From a virus, in IMG/VR virus record IMGVR_UViG_3300019757_000164, positions 60,855-124,854 of that record: a DNA stretch of 64,000 nucleotides. One strand, written 5' to 3'. Positions 1-8,098 of the stretch are shown piece by piece (within the stretch, counting starts at the first letter, position 1; each line of letters starts with the position of its first letter). Made by a program: the position numbers and the translations under genes. The notes under the pieces were generated by a model. The model saw only the letters and a list, made by a program, of their open reading frames with translations. It was not told the origin of the DNA and made no database searches.

Positions 1-37
1 CTGAGCTTTCCATTGGTATTACTGGCTTTGACTGCAT
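1..37 (-). CDS. N-terminal fragment of an unknown leftward gene
   Basis: A leftward ATG at 35-37 follows a GAAGGG-type ribosome binding site and opens a frame of 12 codons (MQSKPVIP...) that leaves the window without a stop. It lies just downstream of the RepL-like gene on the same strand, so it may be the next gene of that operon. Too little is visible for a function. Confidence 0.4.
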   Translation of the reverse strand, partial: MQSKPVIPMESS

Positions 38-88
38 ATTTAACCCTTCGATGTTTCTTATTCTTTATATACTATTATTAGTATTAAA

Positions 89-658
89 CTAACTCTTATT
101 ATCTTTATCTAATACTTCCTGTCTATGGTCAAATATAATTTGTGTATCATTCAATAAGTTTTGTCCATTAAAAGCATAGTATGGATTGAATAATATATTT
201 CTATCTCTACGATTAGAAGTCCTATATATAATATTATTATCCTCTAATTCCTTTAGAGATTTGGTCAAACTATCCCTATTTAATCCGCTCAATTTCATAA
301 GGTCTTTATTAGTTGGCGGCTTACCTTTATATAATACTACATTCTGGGACTTCGTAAGAAGACACAGAAAGGTGAATAGCAAGGATTTTGCTTTATAAGA
401 TAATTGAATTAACCCACTACTCTTGACTTGGTACAATTTTGTGAATCGGTGTTTGCTATTCCACTTATTATTGTACATTTCTTTCTTGGCTTGTATTTGT
501 TCTGTAGATAACAGATCATAATATTCTTCTGCTAACTTCATATAAGATAACACATCATCTATATTAGAAACAAGTTCGCCTGTTTCAATATGGAAAATAT
601 GTTTGTTTTCTATGAAGTACTCATGAAACGTCTGTTTCGTTATCCTGTTCTCTGTCAT
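89..658 (-). CDS. RepL-like winged-helix replication protein
   Basis: A 189-aa protein. Its C-terminal half is a winged helix: residues ~112-160 contain NKDLMKLSGLNRDSLTKSLK, then LEDNNIIYRTS and the wing/strand ILFNPYYAFNGQ. The layout 'helix, turn, recognition helix, NNII.R, NPY.AF.G' is the one found in Firmicute plasmid RepL replication proteins, which bind and open their own origin. The N-terminal half is not recognised. The start (ATG 658) lies inside the 3' end of the upstream DUF5659-like gene, so the two are translationally coupled. Role as a replication initiator is inferred from the fold; a phage transcriptional regulator is the alternative. Confidence 0.55.
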   Translation of the reverse strand: MTENRITKQTFHEYFIENKHIFHIETGELVSNIDDVLSYMKLAEEYYDLLSTEQIQAKKEMYNNKWNSKHRFTKLYQVKSSGLIQLSYKAKSLLFTFLCLLTKSQNVVLYKGKPPTNKDLMKLSGLNRDSLTKSLKELEDNNIIYRTSNRRDRNILFNPYYAFNGQNLLNDTQIIFDHRQEVLDKDNKS

Positions 659-839
659 TATTAATAACCTCTTTTCTATGTTGTTTAAGATATGTTTGTA
701 ATGCTATGTTGTTTTCAAAGATAAATACGGTTCTCTCTTTGTTTATGTTGTTAGGTTCTATATCTATCACTCTGAAGCCCTGTCTGATTAATTCTCTGGC
801 TATCCTATATGATATAATCCTTTTCTTTTTAATAGTCAT
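621..839 (-). CDS. DUF5659-like small protein
   Basis: A 72-aa protein with the pattern ARELIRQGFRVIDIEPN followed by KERTVFIFEN, which matches the small DUF5659-type proteins of Firmicute phages and plasmids (short helix, GF.V..I.P., VF.FE strand). Function is unknown. It is the first gene of the leftward operon, reads from the promoter at 980-1009, and its 3' end overlaps the RepL-like gene by 38 nt. Confidence 0.55.
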   Translation of the reverse strand: MTIKKKRIISYRIARELIRQGFRVIDIEPNNINKERTVFIFENNIALQTYLKQHRKEVINNDREQDNETDVS

Positions 840-979
840 TTTATTTCCTTTCTTATATAATAGTAATTGACGTAACTATATCTAATAGACTATGTTTGGT
901 TTTCATGTTAATATATTTAGTTGTCATTTATATGTTGTCCCCCTTTCTGATGTAGCGTAGACATAGTACGTTCAACTTA

Positions 980-1009
980 ATAATACCATATTTAAATAGT
1001 TATTGTCAA
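980..1009 (-). promoter_or_regulatory. Leftward sigma-A promoter for the RepL-like operon
   Basis: On the minus strand, TTGACA (1004-1009) and TATTAT (980-985) are separated by 18 nt. It lies 141 nt upstream of the ATG at 839, leaving a long leader with no recognisable structure. Confidence 0.75.
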
Positions 1010-1086
1010 ACATTTTACCATTCTAAATATTTATAGCTAGTATAGAATTTATTTATGGTTGTTTTAAATTAATTAGTAAATTATGC

Positions 1087-1115
1087 TTGACATTATTCTA
1101 TAAATAGTATATCAT
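1087..1115 (+). promoter_or_regulatory. Rightward sigma-A promoter
   Basis: TTGACA (1087-1092), 17-nt spacer, TATCAT (1110-1115), 41 nt upstream of the ATG at 1156. It is divergent from the 980-1009 promoter; the 840-1155 gap holds only these two promoters and A+T-rich DNA. Confidence 0.8.
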
Positions 1116-1155
1116 TATAAATGTAAAGAGGAACTAACTATTAAAGGAGATTATT

Positions 1156-1353
1156 ATGAAGAAAATTATTAATAAAGACGGAACTATCACATTAAATTTA
1201 ACTTCAAAAGAATTGGAAATGTTGGATATTGGATTAGGTAGCATGATTGGTGATTTAGCTTATACTATTGATAGTCCGTATACTGAAGATTGTATTGCAG
1301 AAGATGCGGAGAAAGAAATGAATGATTATATCAAATTAAGAGAACAATTATAA
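1156..1353 (+). CDS. Small hypothetical protein
   Basis: A 65-aa acidic protein with a good ribosome binding site (AAAGGAG, 8 nt). It opens with a short beta hairpin-like stretch (IINKDGTITLNL) and then amphipathic helices. No family recognised. First gene of a short rightward operon transcribed from 1087-1115. Confidence 0.7.
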   Translation: MKKIINKDGTITLNLTSKELEMLDIGLGSMIGDLAYTIDSPYTEDCIAEDAEKEMNDYIKLREQL

Positions 1354-1382
1354 GAAGTTAATAAAATACAAAAGGAGTAGAT

Positions 1383-1604
1383 ATGAATAAATGGTATGTA
1401 CAAGTTACAGAAATCAAACATCAGAATAGATGGGCTAAATGTATTATAGATTCAAATAATTCTATTGTACTAGAGATAGAATTTATGGATATAAAAATAG
1501 CAAATAGTATTGTTAATACTCACAATGATTCTGTAGAACTTTCTTATGAGATAGGAATGAAGGAAGGCGTTAAAATAACAAAAGAAGTTTATGGAGATAA
1601 ATAA
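1383..1604 (+). CDS. Small hypothetical protein
   Basis: A 73-aa protein following AAAGGAG, 29 nt after the previous gene and probably co-transcribed with it. It looks like a small alpha/beta fold (WYVQVTEIK..., IVLEIEFMD). No recognised family. Confidence 0.65.
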   Translation: MNKWYVQVTEIKHQNRWAKCIIDSNNSIVLEIEFMDIKIANSIVNTHNDSVELSYEIGMKEGVKITKEVYGDK

Positions 1605-1633
1605 ATATTTTTTAAAAAAGTTTTGAAAAAGTG

Positions 1634-1662
1634 TTGACATTAATATCATAGTATAGTATACT
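1634..1662 (+). promoter_or_regulatory. Strong sigma-A promoter
   Basis: TTGACA (1634-1639), 17-nt spacer, TATACT (1657-1662), close to consensus. It gives the gene at 1709 its own promoter. Confidence 0.85.
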
Positions 1663-1708
1663 TAAGATAGTTAAAGGATAGCACTTAAAAAATGACTTGG
1701 AGGTCAAT

Positions 1709-1981
1709 ATGAAAAAGTATAATGATGAATATGGATTTATTAACACAGAAGTATCAGAAGATTACAGAATTATTGCAAGTATGATGCTAGAAGAAGAATA
1801 TAATACATACATGAGTAAATGGGGCTATTTACCTAAGAGATATAGACTTGTAGTAGATAATGGCTGTGGATTAGCTTACACTGATAAATTTGAAACAATC
1901 GAAGAATTAAGAAAAGCAGTTAATAGGATTCAATTCATAACAGATGAAGAAAAAGAATTTTTGCTAAGATTAGAAGCCTAA
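1709..1981 (+). CDS. Small hypothetical protein
   Basis: A 90-aa protein starting at the ATG that follows GGAGG (1699-1703) by 5 nt; an upstream in-frame TTG at 1697 overlaps the ribosome binding site and is not used. Contains EYNTYMSKWGYLPKRYRLVV and GLAYTDKFETIEELRKAV, the latter like the small 'T.eEAeaai' beta-helix motif of many phage ORFs. Its stop codon is inside the terminator stem-loop. Function unknown. Confidence 0.7.
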   Translation: MKKYNDEYGFINTEVSEDYRIIASMMLEEEYNTYMSKWGYLPKRYRLVVDNGCGLAYTDKFETIEELRKAVNRIQFITDEEKEFLLRLEA

Positions 1982-1998
1982 CAGCTTCTTTTTTTTTA
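1972..1998 (+). terminator. Intrinsic terminator overlapping the stop codon
   Basis: AGAAGC (1972-1977), loop CTAACA, GCTTCT (1984-1989), then a run of ten T. The hairpin includes the last codons of the gene at 1709-1981. Confidence 0.85.
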
Positions 1999-2132
1999 TT
2001 GTCTATTATACCTTTTGATTGATTCGTATGAGTAGTTATATAATATCTGATGTATTAGTACTAGATATGATTATATGAGCTTACAGGGCTATATGATGGG
2101 ATTAGGGTAAAGAACTTTATAAAAGTTTATAT

Positions 2133-2158
2133 AAAAAAAGACTATTTAACGATAGTCT
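2133..2158 (-). terminator. Leftward intrinsic terminator
   Basis: On the minus strand AGACTAT, loop CGTTAA, ATAGTCT, then six or more T. It overlaps the 3' end of the small leftward gene at 2142-2312. Confidence 0.8.
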
Positions 2159-2312
2159 CTAATTGATCTAATATAGTTATAGTATCTGGATTGAATGAAG
2201 ATATTATTTCTTTCTCATGACTAAAGTCTAGCAAAGTATCTATGTATTCGTCTAATAATTCATAACCCATTGACTCGTACATCTCACCCTCTAACAATGA
2301 GTATCTATCCAT
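2142..2312 (-). CDS. Small acidic hypothetical protein
   Basis: A 56-aa minus-strand frame (MDRYSLLEGEMYESMGYELL...), strongly acidic and helical, ending exactly in a terminator hairpin. That arrangement, shared with other small genes of this phage, is the main evidence. There is no obvious Shine-Dalgarno upstream of the ATG, so the start is uncertain. No family recognised. It converges on the operon ending at 1981. Confidence 0.5.
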   Translation of the reverse strand: MDRYSLLEGEMYESMGYELLDEYIDTLLDFSHEKEIISSFNPDTITILDQLETIVK

Positions 2313-2406
2313 ATATAGTAATATAGATTGTGTTTATGATTATATTATATATTAAGTTAGGTGTAATGTAAAGGATAAGTTTATATAATTTTATTTTAAA
2401 TAAGTG

Positions 2407-2436
2407 TTGACATGGATATAATGAGTGTGATACAAT
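2407..2436 (+). promoter_or_regulatory. Rightward sigma-A promoter
   Basis: TTGACA (2407-2412), 18-nt spacer, TACAAT (2431-2436), 77 nt upstream of the GIY-YIG gene. The 2313-2512 gap otherwise shows nothing clear. Confidence 0.7.
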
Positions 2437-2512
2437 AAGGTGATAGGTAAATTTGATAAACAGAAAGTGTTAAATGAAAAAAAAACAATGGATTTAAAGA
2501 AGGGAGTCACAC

Positions 2513-3184
2513 ATGAAGAGAGTACCACAGAACACAGATACATACAGAACTATAAATAAAGTATACAAGAGTCTAAAAGTAAATCAGGAAATTAAAAACT
2601 ATAAAGAGTTTTGCAAGTTATTAGGTTTGAGTCCATCAAGTGGAAATAGTAGAAATGGACATATAAGAACCTTTAACTATTTCTTTGAATATGAAAGAAA
2701 AGGACATGGCTATATAATAACAAAGATATATGACAAACCAATAGAGTACAATAGATACCATAAATCAGAGTATAAAAATGAAAGATATTGTTATGGTGAT
2801 ATAAATGATTACCTCGACACAAAAGGTATATATGCACTAATAAACAAAAGTGATATATACATAGGCAAAAGCTTTGATCTATATACTAGACTCTCTAATC
2901 ACCTAGGAGAACACAGTAGTATACCTTATACTAGAGATATGCTTATTAACGGCGGAATGTGTTATGTATTATTTGATTTGGGTATTGATGATGATTATCT
3001 GTTAAAAGAATGTGAGTCAATAGTAATAAACCATTATATAGATAATACCAATTTAAATGTAGTCAATAAAAGAAAGAACGTCAATAATAAGAAACAATCA
3101 TTGAATAGATATATTACAGTATCCACAGAGGATTATGAGTTAGCTGTGAGTATACTGAAAGGTAATAATATAGAAGTACTGTAA
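2513..3184 (+). CDS. GIY-YIG nuclease with a phage N-terminal domain
   Basis: A 223-aa protein. Residues ~1-80 form a domain (NTDTYRTINKVYKSLKVNQE, NYKEFCKLLGL, FNYFFEYERKGHGYIITKIY) that is repeated at the start of the next gene. Residues ~105-185 carry a GIY-YIG nuclease: KGIYALINKSDIYIGKS, an Arg in TRLSNHLGEH, and a later conserved Glu in LKECESIVINH. GIY-YIG enzymes make cuts in DNA; in phages they are mostly homing endonucleases. Here the shared N-terminal domain suggests a DNA-binding module that has been paired with a nuclease. GGGAG ribosome binding site before ATG 2513. Confidence 0.75.
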   Translation: MKRVPQNTDTYRTINKVYKSLKVNQEIKNYKEFCKLLGLSPSSGNSRNGHIRTFNYFFEYERKGHGYIITKIYDKPIEYNRYHKSEYKNERYCYGDINDYLDTKGIYALINKSDIYIGKSFDLYTRLSNHLGEHSSIPYTRDMLINGGMCYVLFDLGIDDDYLLKECESIVINHYIDNTNLNVVNKRKNVNNKKQSLNRYITVSTEDYELAVSILKGNNIEVL

Positions 3185-3222
3185 ACTGCAAAGGAATAGA
3201 ATGCAAATTTGTATTTAAATGA

Positions 3223-3370
3223 AAACTTGAACAATAAAAAGGCAATAATATAAATATAGTTATATCATCTTTTATGTTCAACTTTTAGAAAGGAGTTATA
3301 TAATAATTTTTAGGTACTTTAATTTGCTTATAAGTAATATTATATATAAGCAAAAAAAGGTACGCGAAAT
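3223..3370 (+). promoter_or_regulatory. Structured leader upstream of the 408-aa gene
   Basis: The 3185-3385 gap holds two potential RNA structures: a long imperfect hairpin closed by TTGAACA ... TGTTCAA (about 3228-3285), and a second one with GCTTATA ... TATAAGC flanked by GTACTTT and AAAGGTAC (about 3314-3368). Neither is followed by a T-run. They could act as a transcription or translation control leader; this is inferred from pairing only. Confidence 0.35.
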
Positions 3371-3385
3371 TGAAAGGAGAATGAT

Positions 3386-4612
3386 ATGGATAATTATAAA
3401 AACTTAAAAGATACATACACGCGACTACAAGAGGGTCAAATATTCAAGAATTATAGGTCGCTGTGTGAATTCCTTAACCAGCCAGTAAAGACAGGTAGTA
3501 AGAATAAGAAGTACCAAATAGAAGAGTTTAATAGGTATTTTGAGTTTGACAAAGCTGGCAAAGGGCATTCGTTAATTATTACAACAGTATATGATGAACC
3601 ATTAGCTAAGATTAGCAAAGGAATGTATAGTAGTTTAATATCAAAACTTATAGTAGATACAATTGTTGAAGAATTGGATCAAGGTAATCATGAGTTATTG
3701 TTATCTAATAATCAACTATTTAATATGCTAAGTATGATTAATGAAAAATATATGTATTATAAGAATGAAGAAAATCACGACCAACTGATAGAGATACTAA
3801 ATGTTAAGCAACAAGATATAGATCACTTTTATTCCGTTACTAGCTTTAGGTTTCAAAGTATGGTAGAATCAGCGTTAAATCATCTTAAGAATGAATTGTT
3901 TTTATTCTATACTAAACCTATGGTTATGATTATTAATATTGGTGGAAATAGAACACAAATGCAGGTAGCCAATGAAGATGAGATACAATATATAACCAAG
4001 ATAAGAAAGAAAGTATTAGAAGAAATGGGATATAGTAATATTAATCATTTCAGAAATAACAAGAAGGATAAGTTTATATATCATAGTAAAGTGCATGAAG
4101 AATTGAATGGTAATATAGAAGAGTTAAAGAATAAGAAATCATGTAACTATAATGGTATAGAGTTTGCATATCAAGTGTATAAGATTATATTTATAGATAG
4201 TATTGAGAAGAAACAACAACAGATCAATCAATACTTAGAAGATAACTCTATAGAAGTTAGACAAGCATTGAATGACCTGATTGTATCTAATACAAATAGT
4301 CAGTATGAGAAAAGATATGATAAGAGTAAACAAGAGATAGGTATATATAACAATACTGTGTTAGCACATCTACATGATTATGAAGATTGGAAAGCATTGC
4401 ATACATACAATCAGCTTAAATTTAAAGCAGGTAACACGTACGTTAATCATGGTAGTAGATTAATAGATTACACTATTAAAACTGATATGGAAGGATACAA
4501 AGAGGAGAAAGGTGTATTAGAAGATAAGGAACACAAAGAACAAACAGAATACCAACAGGAGATTAATAAGAAGATAGATGAAACATTAGGAGTATTGGAT
4601 AAGTTATATTAG
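3386..4612 (+). CDS. Hypothetical protein with the same N-terminal domain as the GIY-YIG gene
   Basis: A 408-aa protein. Residues ~1-75 (LKDTYTRLQEGQIFKNYRSL, EEFNRYFEFDKAGKGHSLII, TTVYDEPL) are plainly homologous to the N-terminus of the gene before it; the motif looks like a small DNA-binding or partner-binding module. Residues ~80-400 are helical and charged with no recognised domain; the last 40 residues are a charged helix. A plasmid- or phage-type replication or partition accessory protein is possible but not shown. Strong AAGGAG ribosome binding site; the gene ends in a terminator. Confidence 0.6.
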   Translation: MDNYKNLKDTYTRLQEGQIFKNYRSLCEFLNQPVKTGSKNKKYQIEEFNRYFEFDKAGKGHSLIITTVYDEPLAKISKGMYSSLISKLIVDTIVEELDQGNHELLLSNNQLFNMLSMINEKYMYYKNEENHDQLIEILNVKQQDIDHFYSVTSFRFQSMVESALNHLKNELFLFYTKPMVMIINIGGNRTQMQVANEDEIQYITKIRKKVLEEMGYSNINHFRNNKKDKFIYHSKVHEELNGNIEELKNKKSCNYNGIEFAYQVYKIIFIDSIEKKQQQINQYLEDNSIEVRQALNDLIVSNTNSQYEKRYDKSKQEIGIYNNTVLAHLHDYEDWKALHTYNQLKFKAGNTYVNHGSRLIDYTIKTDMEGYKEEKGVLEDKEHKEQTEYQQEINKKIDETLGVLDKLY

Positions 4613-4635
4613 AGAGTATTAACTCTCTTTTCTTC
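4611..4635 (+). terminator. Intrinsic terminator
   Basis: GAGAGT (4612-4617), loop ATTA, ACTCTC, then TTTTCTT. The stem begins at the stop codon of the 408-aa gene. Confidence 0.75.
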
Positions 4636-4699
4636 TATCTATATGTAGTTATGAATACTATGTGTGATGGTTATGTATAATGTGTGTTAGTAAATAAGC

Positions 4700-4727
4700 A
4701 AAAGAAAAGACTATCTAATGACAGTCT
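4700..4727 (-). terminator. Leftward terminator
   Basis: On the minus strand AGACT-TC paired with GA-AGTCT (one mismatch), followed by TTTTCTTTT. It overlaps the stop of the gene at 4726-4911. Confidence 0.6.
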
Positions 4728-4911
4728 ATAGTTTTGGTATATAATCACCCAATAGATGATATAATGATTTGCATGAATCGGTTAATTCATTGTTGTAATA
4801 ACATTCCCATTCATTAGTATCTTTATTGTATATGATCTTAAATGAGTCTGTATTGAATGATATATCTTTCTTATTGATTAGTTTACCATTGATAGTAATA
4901 TAGTTATTCAT
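4726..4911 (-). CDS. Small hypothetical protein
   Basis: A 61-aa protein (MNNYITINGKLINKKDISF...) with alternating beta-type residues. AAGGAGG lies inside the 3' end of the upstream gene, so the two leftward genes form a coupled operon. No family recognised. Confidence 0.65.
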   Translation of the reverse strand: MNNYITINGKLINKKDISFNTDSFKIIYNKDTNEWECYYNNELTDSCKSLYHLLGDYIPKL

Positions 4912-4913
4912 GA

Positions 4914-5093
4914 TTAAACCTCCTTAAATTCCATATTCAATATATCCAACCTTGTCATACCATCCATACTCATTGGATGCCATAATCGTGTGTTATTATT
5001 GAGTACCCACAAGTTGTTATCTATAATTCTATATGATTTTCCATCTTGTTCACATAAGTACGTTGTTTCCTTCTTAAGCTTTGTTATATTCAT
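4914..5093 (-). CDS. Small hypothetical protein
   Basis: A 59-aa minus-strand frame (MNITKLKKETTYLCEQDGKS...) with an excellent AAGGAGGAG ribosome binding site 6 nt before ATG 5093. It is the first gene of a two-gene leftward operon read from the promoter at 5132-5159. Its 3' end carries the ribosome binding site of the next gene. No family recognised. Confidence 0.65.
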   Translation of the reverse strand: MNITKLKKETTYLCEQDGKSYRIIDNNLWVLNNNTRLWHPMSMDGMTRLDILNMEFKEV

Positions 5094-5131
5094 CTTCTCC
5101 TCCTTATATAATAGTATTGATTTATATTAAT

Positions 5132-5159
5132 AGTATATCATATGTAGATTAGATTGCAA
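5132..5159 (-). promoter_or_regulatory. Leftward sigma-A promoter
   Basis: On the minus strand TTGCAA (5154-5159), 16-nt spacer, TATACT (5132-5137), 39 nt upstream of ATG 5093. Confidence 0.7.
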
Positions 5160-5885
5160 TAGGTAATTGTAAAGTATAATAGTATACATTATAGTGTATT
5201 GTATAGTGGTATAATTGTATAGGTGTATGATTGTATACAAAAATACAATATTGTCCATGTCCTGAAAGTTCTCCATGTTCTGTAGCGAGTAAATTTATGA
5301 AATAATAATTATTCTGTAATATCTATAAAATTGTAATCATTACAAATAATAGCCAATAATAAGCAAATATGACCATATTTAAGCCAATAATCAGTAATAA
5401 TCAGCATAAATCATCAGATCATCAATGTAGCTAAAATAAGAATATAGTAATTCCAATGGTTAAAGGTCAATGTATGCATAATTATATATTATACACACAA
5501 TGTACTGTAACACTGATTACTACTAGAATAGGTATAAGAAGAGTATAAAGAAGTGAGTGTTTGCAATGGGTAGGGGGTCTTTTGAGATATTTGATACCTT
5601 TGTTTTTCAGAAATCTCCATGTGTTGGTACAATTCTCTCCATTAAATGGATTGCACTTTACGACAGTGTGTTTTCGTAAAATAGTTAACTATATTGTATT
5701 TTCAACTGTTTAGTATTATACCGGGGGTTACTTTTAATATAAAACCATATATTCATTATACATATAACCCCATTCTCGAATAAACCAAGTAAATATCAAC
5801 GAATATCAGTTTTAAGCAGAGAAATATGAAGCGTATAACGCATATGCGGGTATAAATACACTTATCCATATTAAACTATACTTAG
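5160..5885. other. Non-coding, repeat-bearing A+T-rich region (candidate origin)
   Basis: About 725 nt without a convincing gene. It contains clustered GTATAC/GTATA steps at 5160-5240, three copies of TCCATGT (5254, 5273, 5615) followed by a fourth partial one at 5637, and a run of AATAAT-type direct repeats at about 5350-5410 (AATAATAGCC, AATAATAAGC, AATAATCAG twice). A hairpin-like GCGTATAACGCATATGCG lies near 5830. Iteron-like direct repeats in long A+T-rich DNA near a RepL-like gene suggest a replication origin; this is inference. Confidence 0.35.
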
Positions 5886-5889
5886 GCAT

Positions 5890-5927
5890 AAAAAATCCCC
5901 AGAGTAAGCTTATTTACTACTCTGAGG
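5890..5927 (-). terminator. Leftward intrinsic terminator
   Basis: On the minus strand CCTCAGAGTA paired over 10 bp with TACTCTGGGG (two G-T or G-C alternatives) and then ATTTTTT. It ends the 556-aa endonuclease gene. Confidence 0.85.
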
Positions 5928-5933
5928 TTAAAT

Positions 5934-7604
5934 TTAGTACTTATTTAATTTTTTATATAATCCTTTGTAATTATCCTTAAGATCTTCCGGAAATATGTAT
6001 AATGTATCATAATGAGATAGGGTTTTGTAATCTTCCATCTTTTTATCAGTTCTTTTAACATATTCTTTGACTCTTAAGCTTTTAATATTATTTTGATTAT
6101 ACATACCAAAGTATTCTATCAGTATAGGCTTGCCATCCGTAATAACATACCAATCAGGTTGGTGACCACATGATTTTATTCGAGTCCTATTATCACCATT
6201 ATTGTATATTAGATTGCTTCCAAAATTATCTTTTAATATCTCATGGACTGTCTGTTCTTCCATGCTGTCAAACTCATCTCTGCTCCACCATATATTAAAA
6301 TCAGAGTGATCAAATATATTTGGGTAACATTCATCCACCCAATAAAATAATTCATTTTTATAATAATTACTTAAAACAGTACTCATAGTATTGCTTATAA
6401 GCTTAATGTTTTTCTTGGTGAGATATAATGGCAATCTGTCAAATTTACTGTAACTTAAATCTTTTTCTATTAAATATTTCAATGCCACAACTCTATTTTC
6501 TTTATTCTTCCAATAATTCACAGAGGATATATTAAACTTATACGCAGGATATTTAAATTTAGTTAACATCATAGCACTATATAAAGAATCAGACTGTAGT
6601 TTCTTATTTGACAATTTAGACTCCTTCAGTATCTCATAATAATCAATATCATATACATCATTCTTATCAATTTTCATTTCATCTATATACAACCAGAACG
6701 CATCTCTAATCTCATCATCAGTCATATCTATAGAGCTAGCCCTAACACCATTATGCATCCACGGGGCTACTTTCAAATCATCACGTATAGACATTAGTAT
6801 ATCCTTGCCATTATTAAACATACTGTATGTAGTATTTTTAGGCATCATATTATCTCTGAGGAATTTGGAAATGCCACTTACTGAATAATCATCAATCAAG
6901 CAGATTTTATGGCAATTGATCAAGTACTTTAGCTCATATTCTTTGTTTGCTAATTGTTTTATATATCTATATTTAACACTGAAGTCTACTAGATCCATTT
7001 TTAAATAATCCATATATGCATCTTCTCCAAACCATGTGGTTATCTTATCACCTACAGGGTTGCAAGTTTTAAAGTGCTTATCTTGGCATTTTCTGCATAT
7101 ATTTCCTTTGTTGTAATAAAACTCCTTAGTGTTAGGATAATATTTTTTGCAATTAATACATAATTTGTACTCAAATTCAACATTTAAATTATCGATGCAC
7201 TTTCTTTCAAATTCTGTGTAATTCTCTCTATTTACGTCATTAACAATAATTTCCTTTTCAGATGTATGATTATTATATCCAACCATATCACACAACTTGT
7301 TATATTCTATCCTCTGTTCCTTATTTAATCTTCCAATCTTAACATTTGATAACCAAAGTTTAAACCCATCTATATTCAAGCAACTAGCTTGTTGTGGGTA
7401 ATTCTGATCCGCGTAATACAATTCAATCTTCTTTAGATACTCGCCATAACTCTTAGTTAACTTAGACCCAGTTAATTTAATTCTCCCCAATACCTTTTGA
7501 TTGATATAGCTCATGGGATACCATTCAACATCCATATCGTCAGTATAAACTGGTATCCTAATCCAATCTCCATTTTCTTTTGTTATTTCTTTGTACTCTT
7601 GCAT
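5934..7604 (-). CDS. Large VSR/PD-(D/E)XK-type homing endonuclease
   Basis: A 556-aa protein. Residues ~147-185 hold a four-cysteine zinc site (CINCKKYY ... CRKCQDK). The middle (~200-430) is helical and resembles the DNA-reading arms of free-standing phage endonucleases. The C-terminus (~440-556) has the nuclease: VHEILKDNFG, GHQPDWYV, KPILIEYFG, then YDTLYIFPEDLKDN. The D...EYFG pairing is the PD-(D/E)XK layout of very-short-patch-repair-like endonucleases, and the same EYFGMY motif recurs in the endonuclease at 49984-50982. It has its own promoter and terminator, so it is a self-contained cassette between accessory operons. Confidence 0.75.
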   Translation of the reverse strand: MQEYKEITKENGDWIRIPVYTDDMDVEWYPMSYINQKVLGRIKLTGSKLTKSYGEYLKKIELYYADQNYPQQASCLNIDGFKLWLSNVKIGRLNKEQRIEYNKLCDMVGYNNHTSEKEIIVNDVNRENYTEFERKCIDNLNVEFEYKLCINCKKYYPNTKEFYYNKGNICRKCQDKHFKTCNPVGDKITTWFGEDAYMDYLKMDLVDFSVKYRYIKQLANKEYELKYLINCHKICLIDDYSVSGISKFLRDNMMPKNTTYSMFNNGKDILMSIRDDLKVAPWMHNGVRASSIDMTDDEIRDAFWLYIDEMKIDKNDVYDIDYYEILKESKLSNKKLQSDSLYSAMMLTKFKYPAYKFNISSVNYWKNKENRVVALKYLIEKDLSYSKFDRLPLYLTKKNIKLISNTMSTVLSNYYKNELFYWVDECYPNIFDHSDFNIWWSRDEFDSMEEQTVHEILKDNFGSNLIYNNGDNRTRIKSCGHQPDWYVITDGKPILIEYFGMYNQNNIKSLRVKEYVKRTDKKMEDYKTLSHYDTLYIFPEDLKDNYKGLYKKLNKY

Positions 7605-7643
7605 AAATCTCCTTTCATAATTATATATAGCTCTCCTATCTAT

Positions 7644-7672
7644 AGTATACCACCGTTAAAAAGTAAAGTCAA
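7644..7672 (-). promoter_or_regulatory. Leftward sigma-A promoter of the endonuclease gene
   Basis: On the minus strand TTGACT (7667-7672), 17-nt spacer, TATACT (7644-7649), 40 nt upstream of ATG 7604. Confidence 0.8.
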
Positions 7673-7717
7673 CACTTTATTTAAAGTTTTTTATTTCTAT
7701 ATTTTTAATAAATACAC

Positions 7718-7783
7718 TTGCAAAGCCAAAACAATTATGTTATTATTAAGTGAACAGCTTTAGAAAAGCTTGCAAATTAGATT
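7718..7783 (+). promoter_or_regulatory. Rightward promoter with hairpin leader (copy 1)
   Basis: TTGCAA (7718-7723), 17-nt spacer, TATTAT (7741-7746), followed by AGCTTTAGAAAAGCT which can form a short hairpin, then the ribosome binding site of the gene at 7797. A closely similar promoter plus leader lies at 11126-11190. Confidence 0.75.
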
Positions 7784-7796
7784 AAGGAGGAATAAA

Positions 7797-8084
7797 ATGT
7801 CAACAAAACTAAAGCAATTAAGAAAAGATGTAAGATATATACAGGGTAATTATGGAGAGATTTATGATTATTGTGGAGGATGGTGCAATAACGAAAGGTT
7901 TGATTGGCTGTTATTTAGAGATAATTCAGACAGTGCAGTAGAATATCTATTAGAGTCATTGATAGATTTATACTTTACAAAAGGTTATGTTTCAAGCACC
8001 GGGTTTACAGTTTTGTTTAATGAAGGAGACAAGAAAGATAAAATACTAATAAAAATAGCAGATAGATATGGATACGAGATATAA
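7797..8084 (+). CDS. Hypothetical protein
   Basis: A 95-aa protein; ATG 7797 follows AAGGAGG by 7 nt, while the longer frame back to 7770 runs through the ribosome binding site. Contains NYGEIYDYCGGWCNNERFDWLL and a compact alpha/beta tail. No family recognised. First gene of a three-gene operon ending with the YopX-family gene. Confidence 0.7.
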   Translation: MSTKLKQLRKDVRYIQGNYGEIYDYCGGWCNNERFDWLLFRDNSDSAVEYLLESLIDLYFTKGYVSSTGFTVLFNEGDKKDKILIKIADRYGYEI

Positions 8085-8098
8085 TTAAGGAGGAAATA

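Noticed and set aside
5529-5660. Short 37-codon frame starting MGRGSFEIF near 5565
   Set aside because: No ribosome binding site, no neighbours on that strand, and it lies in the repeat-bearing gap.
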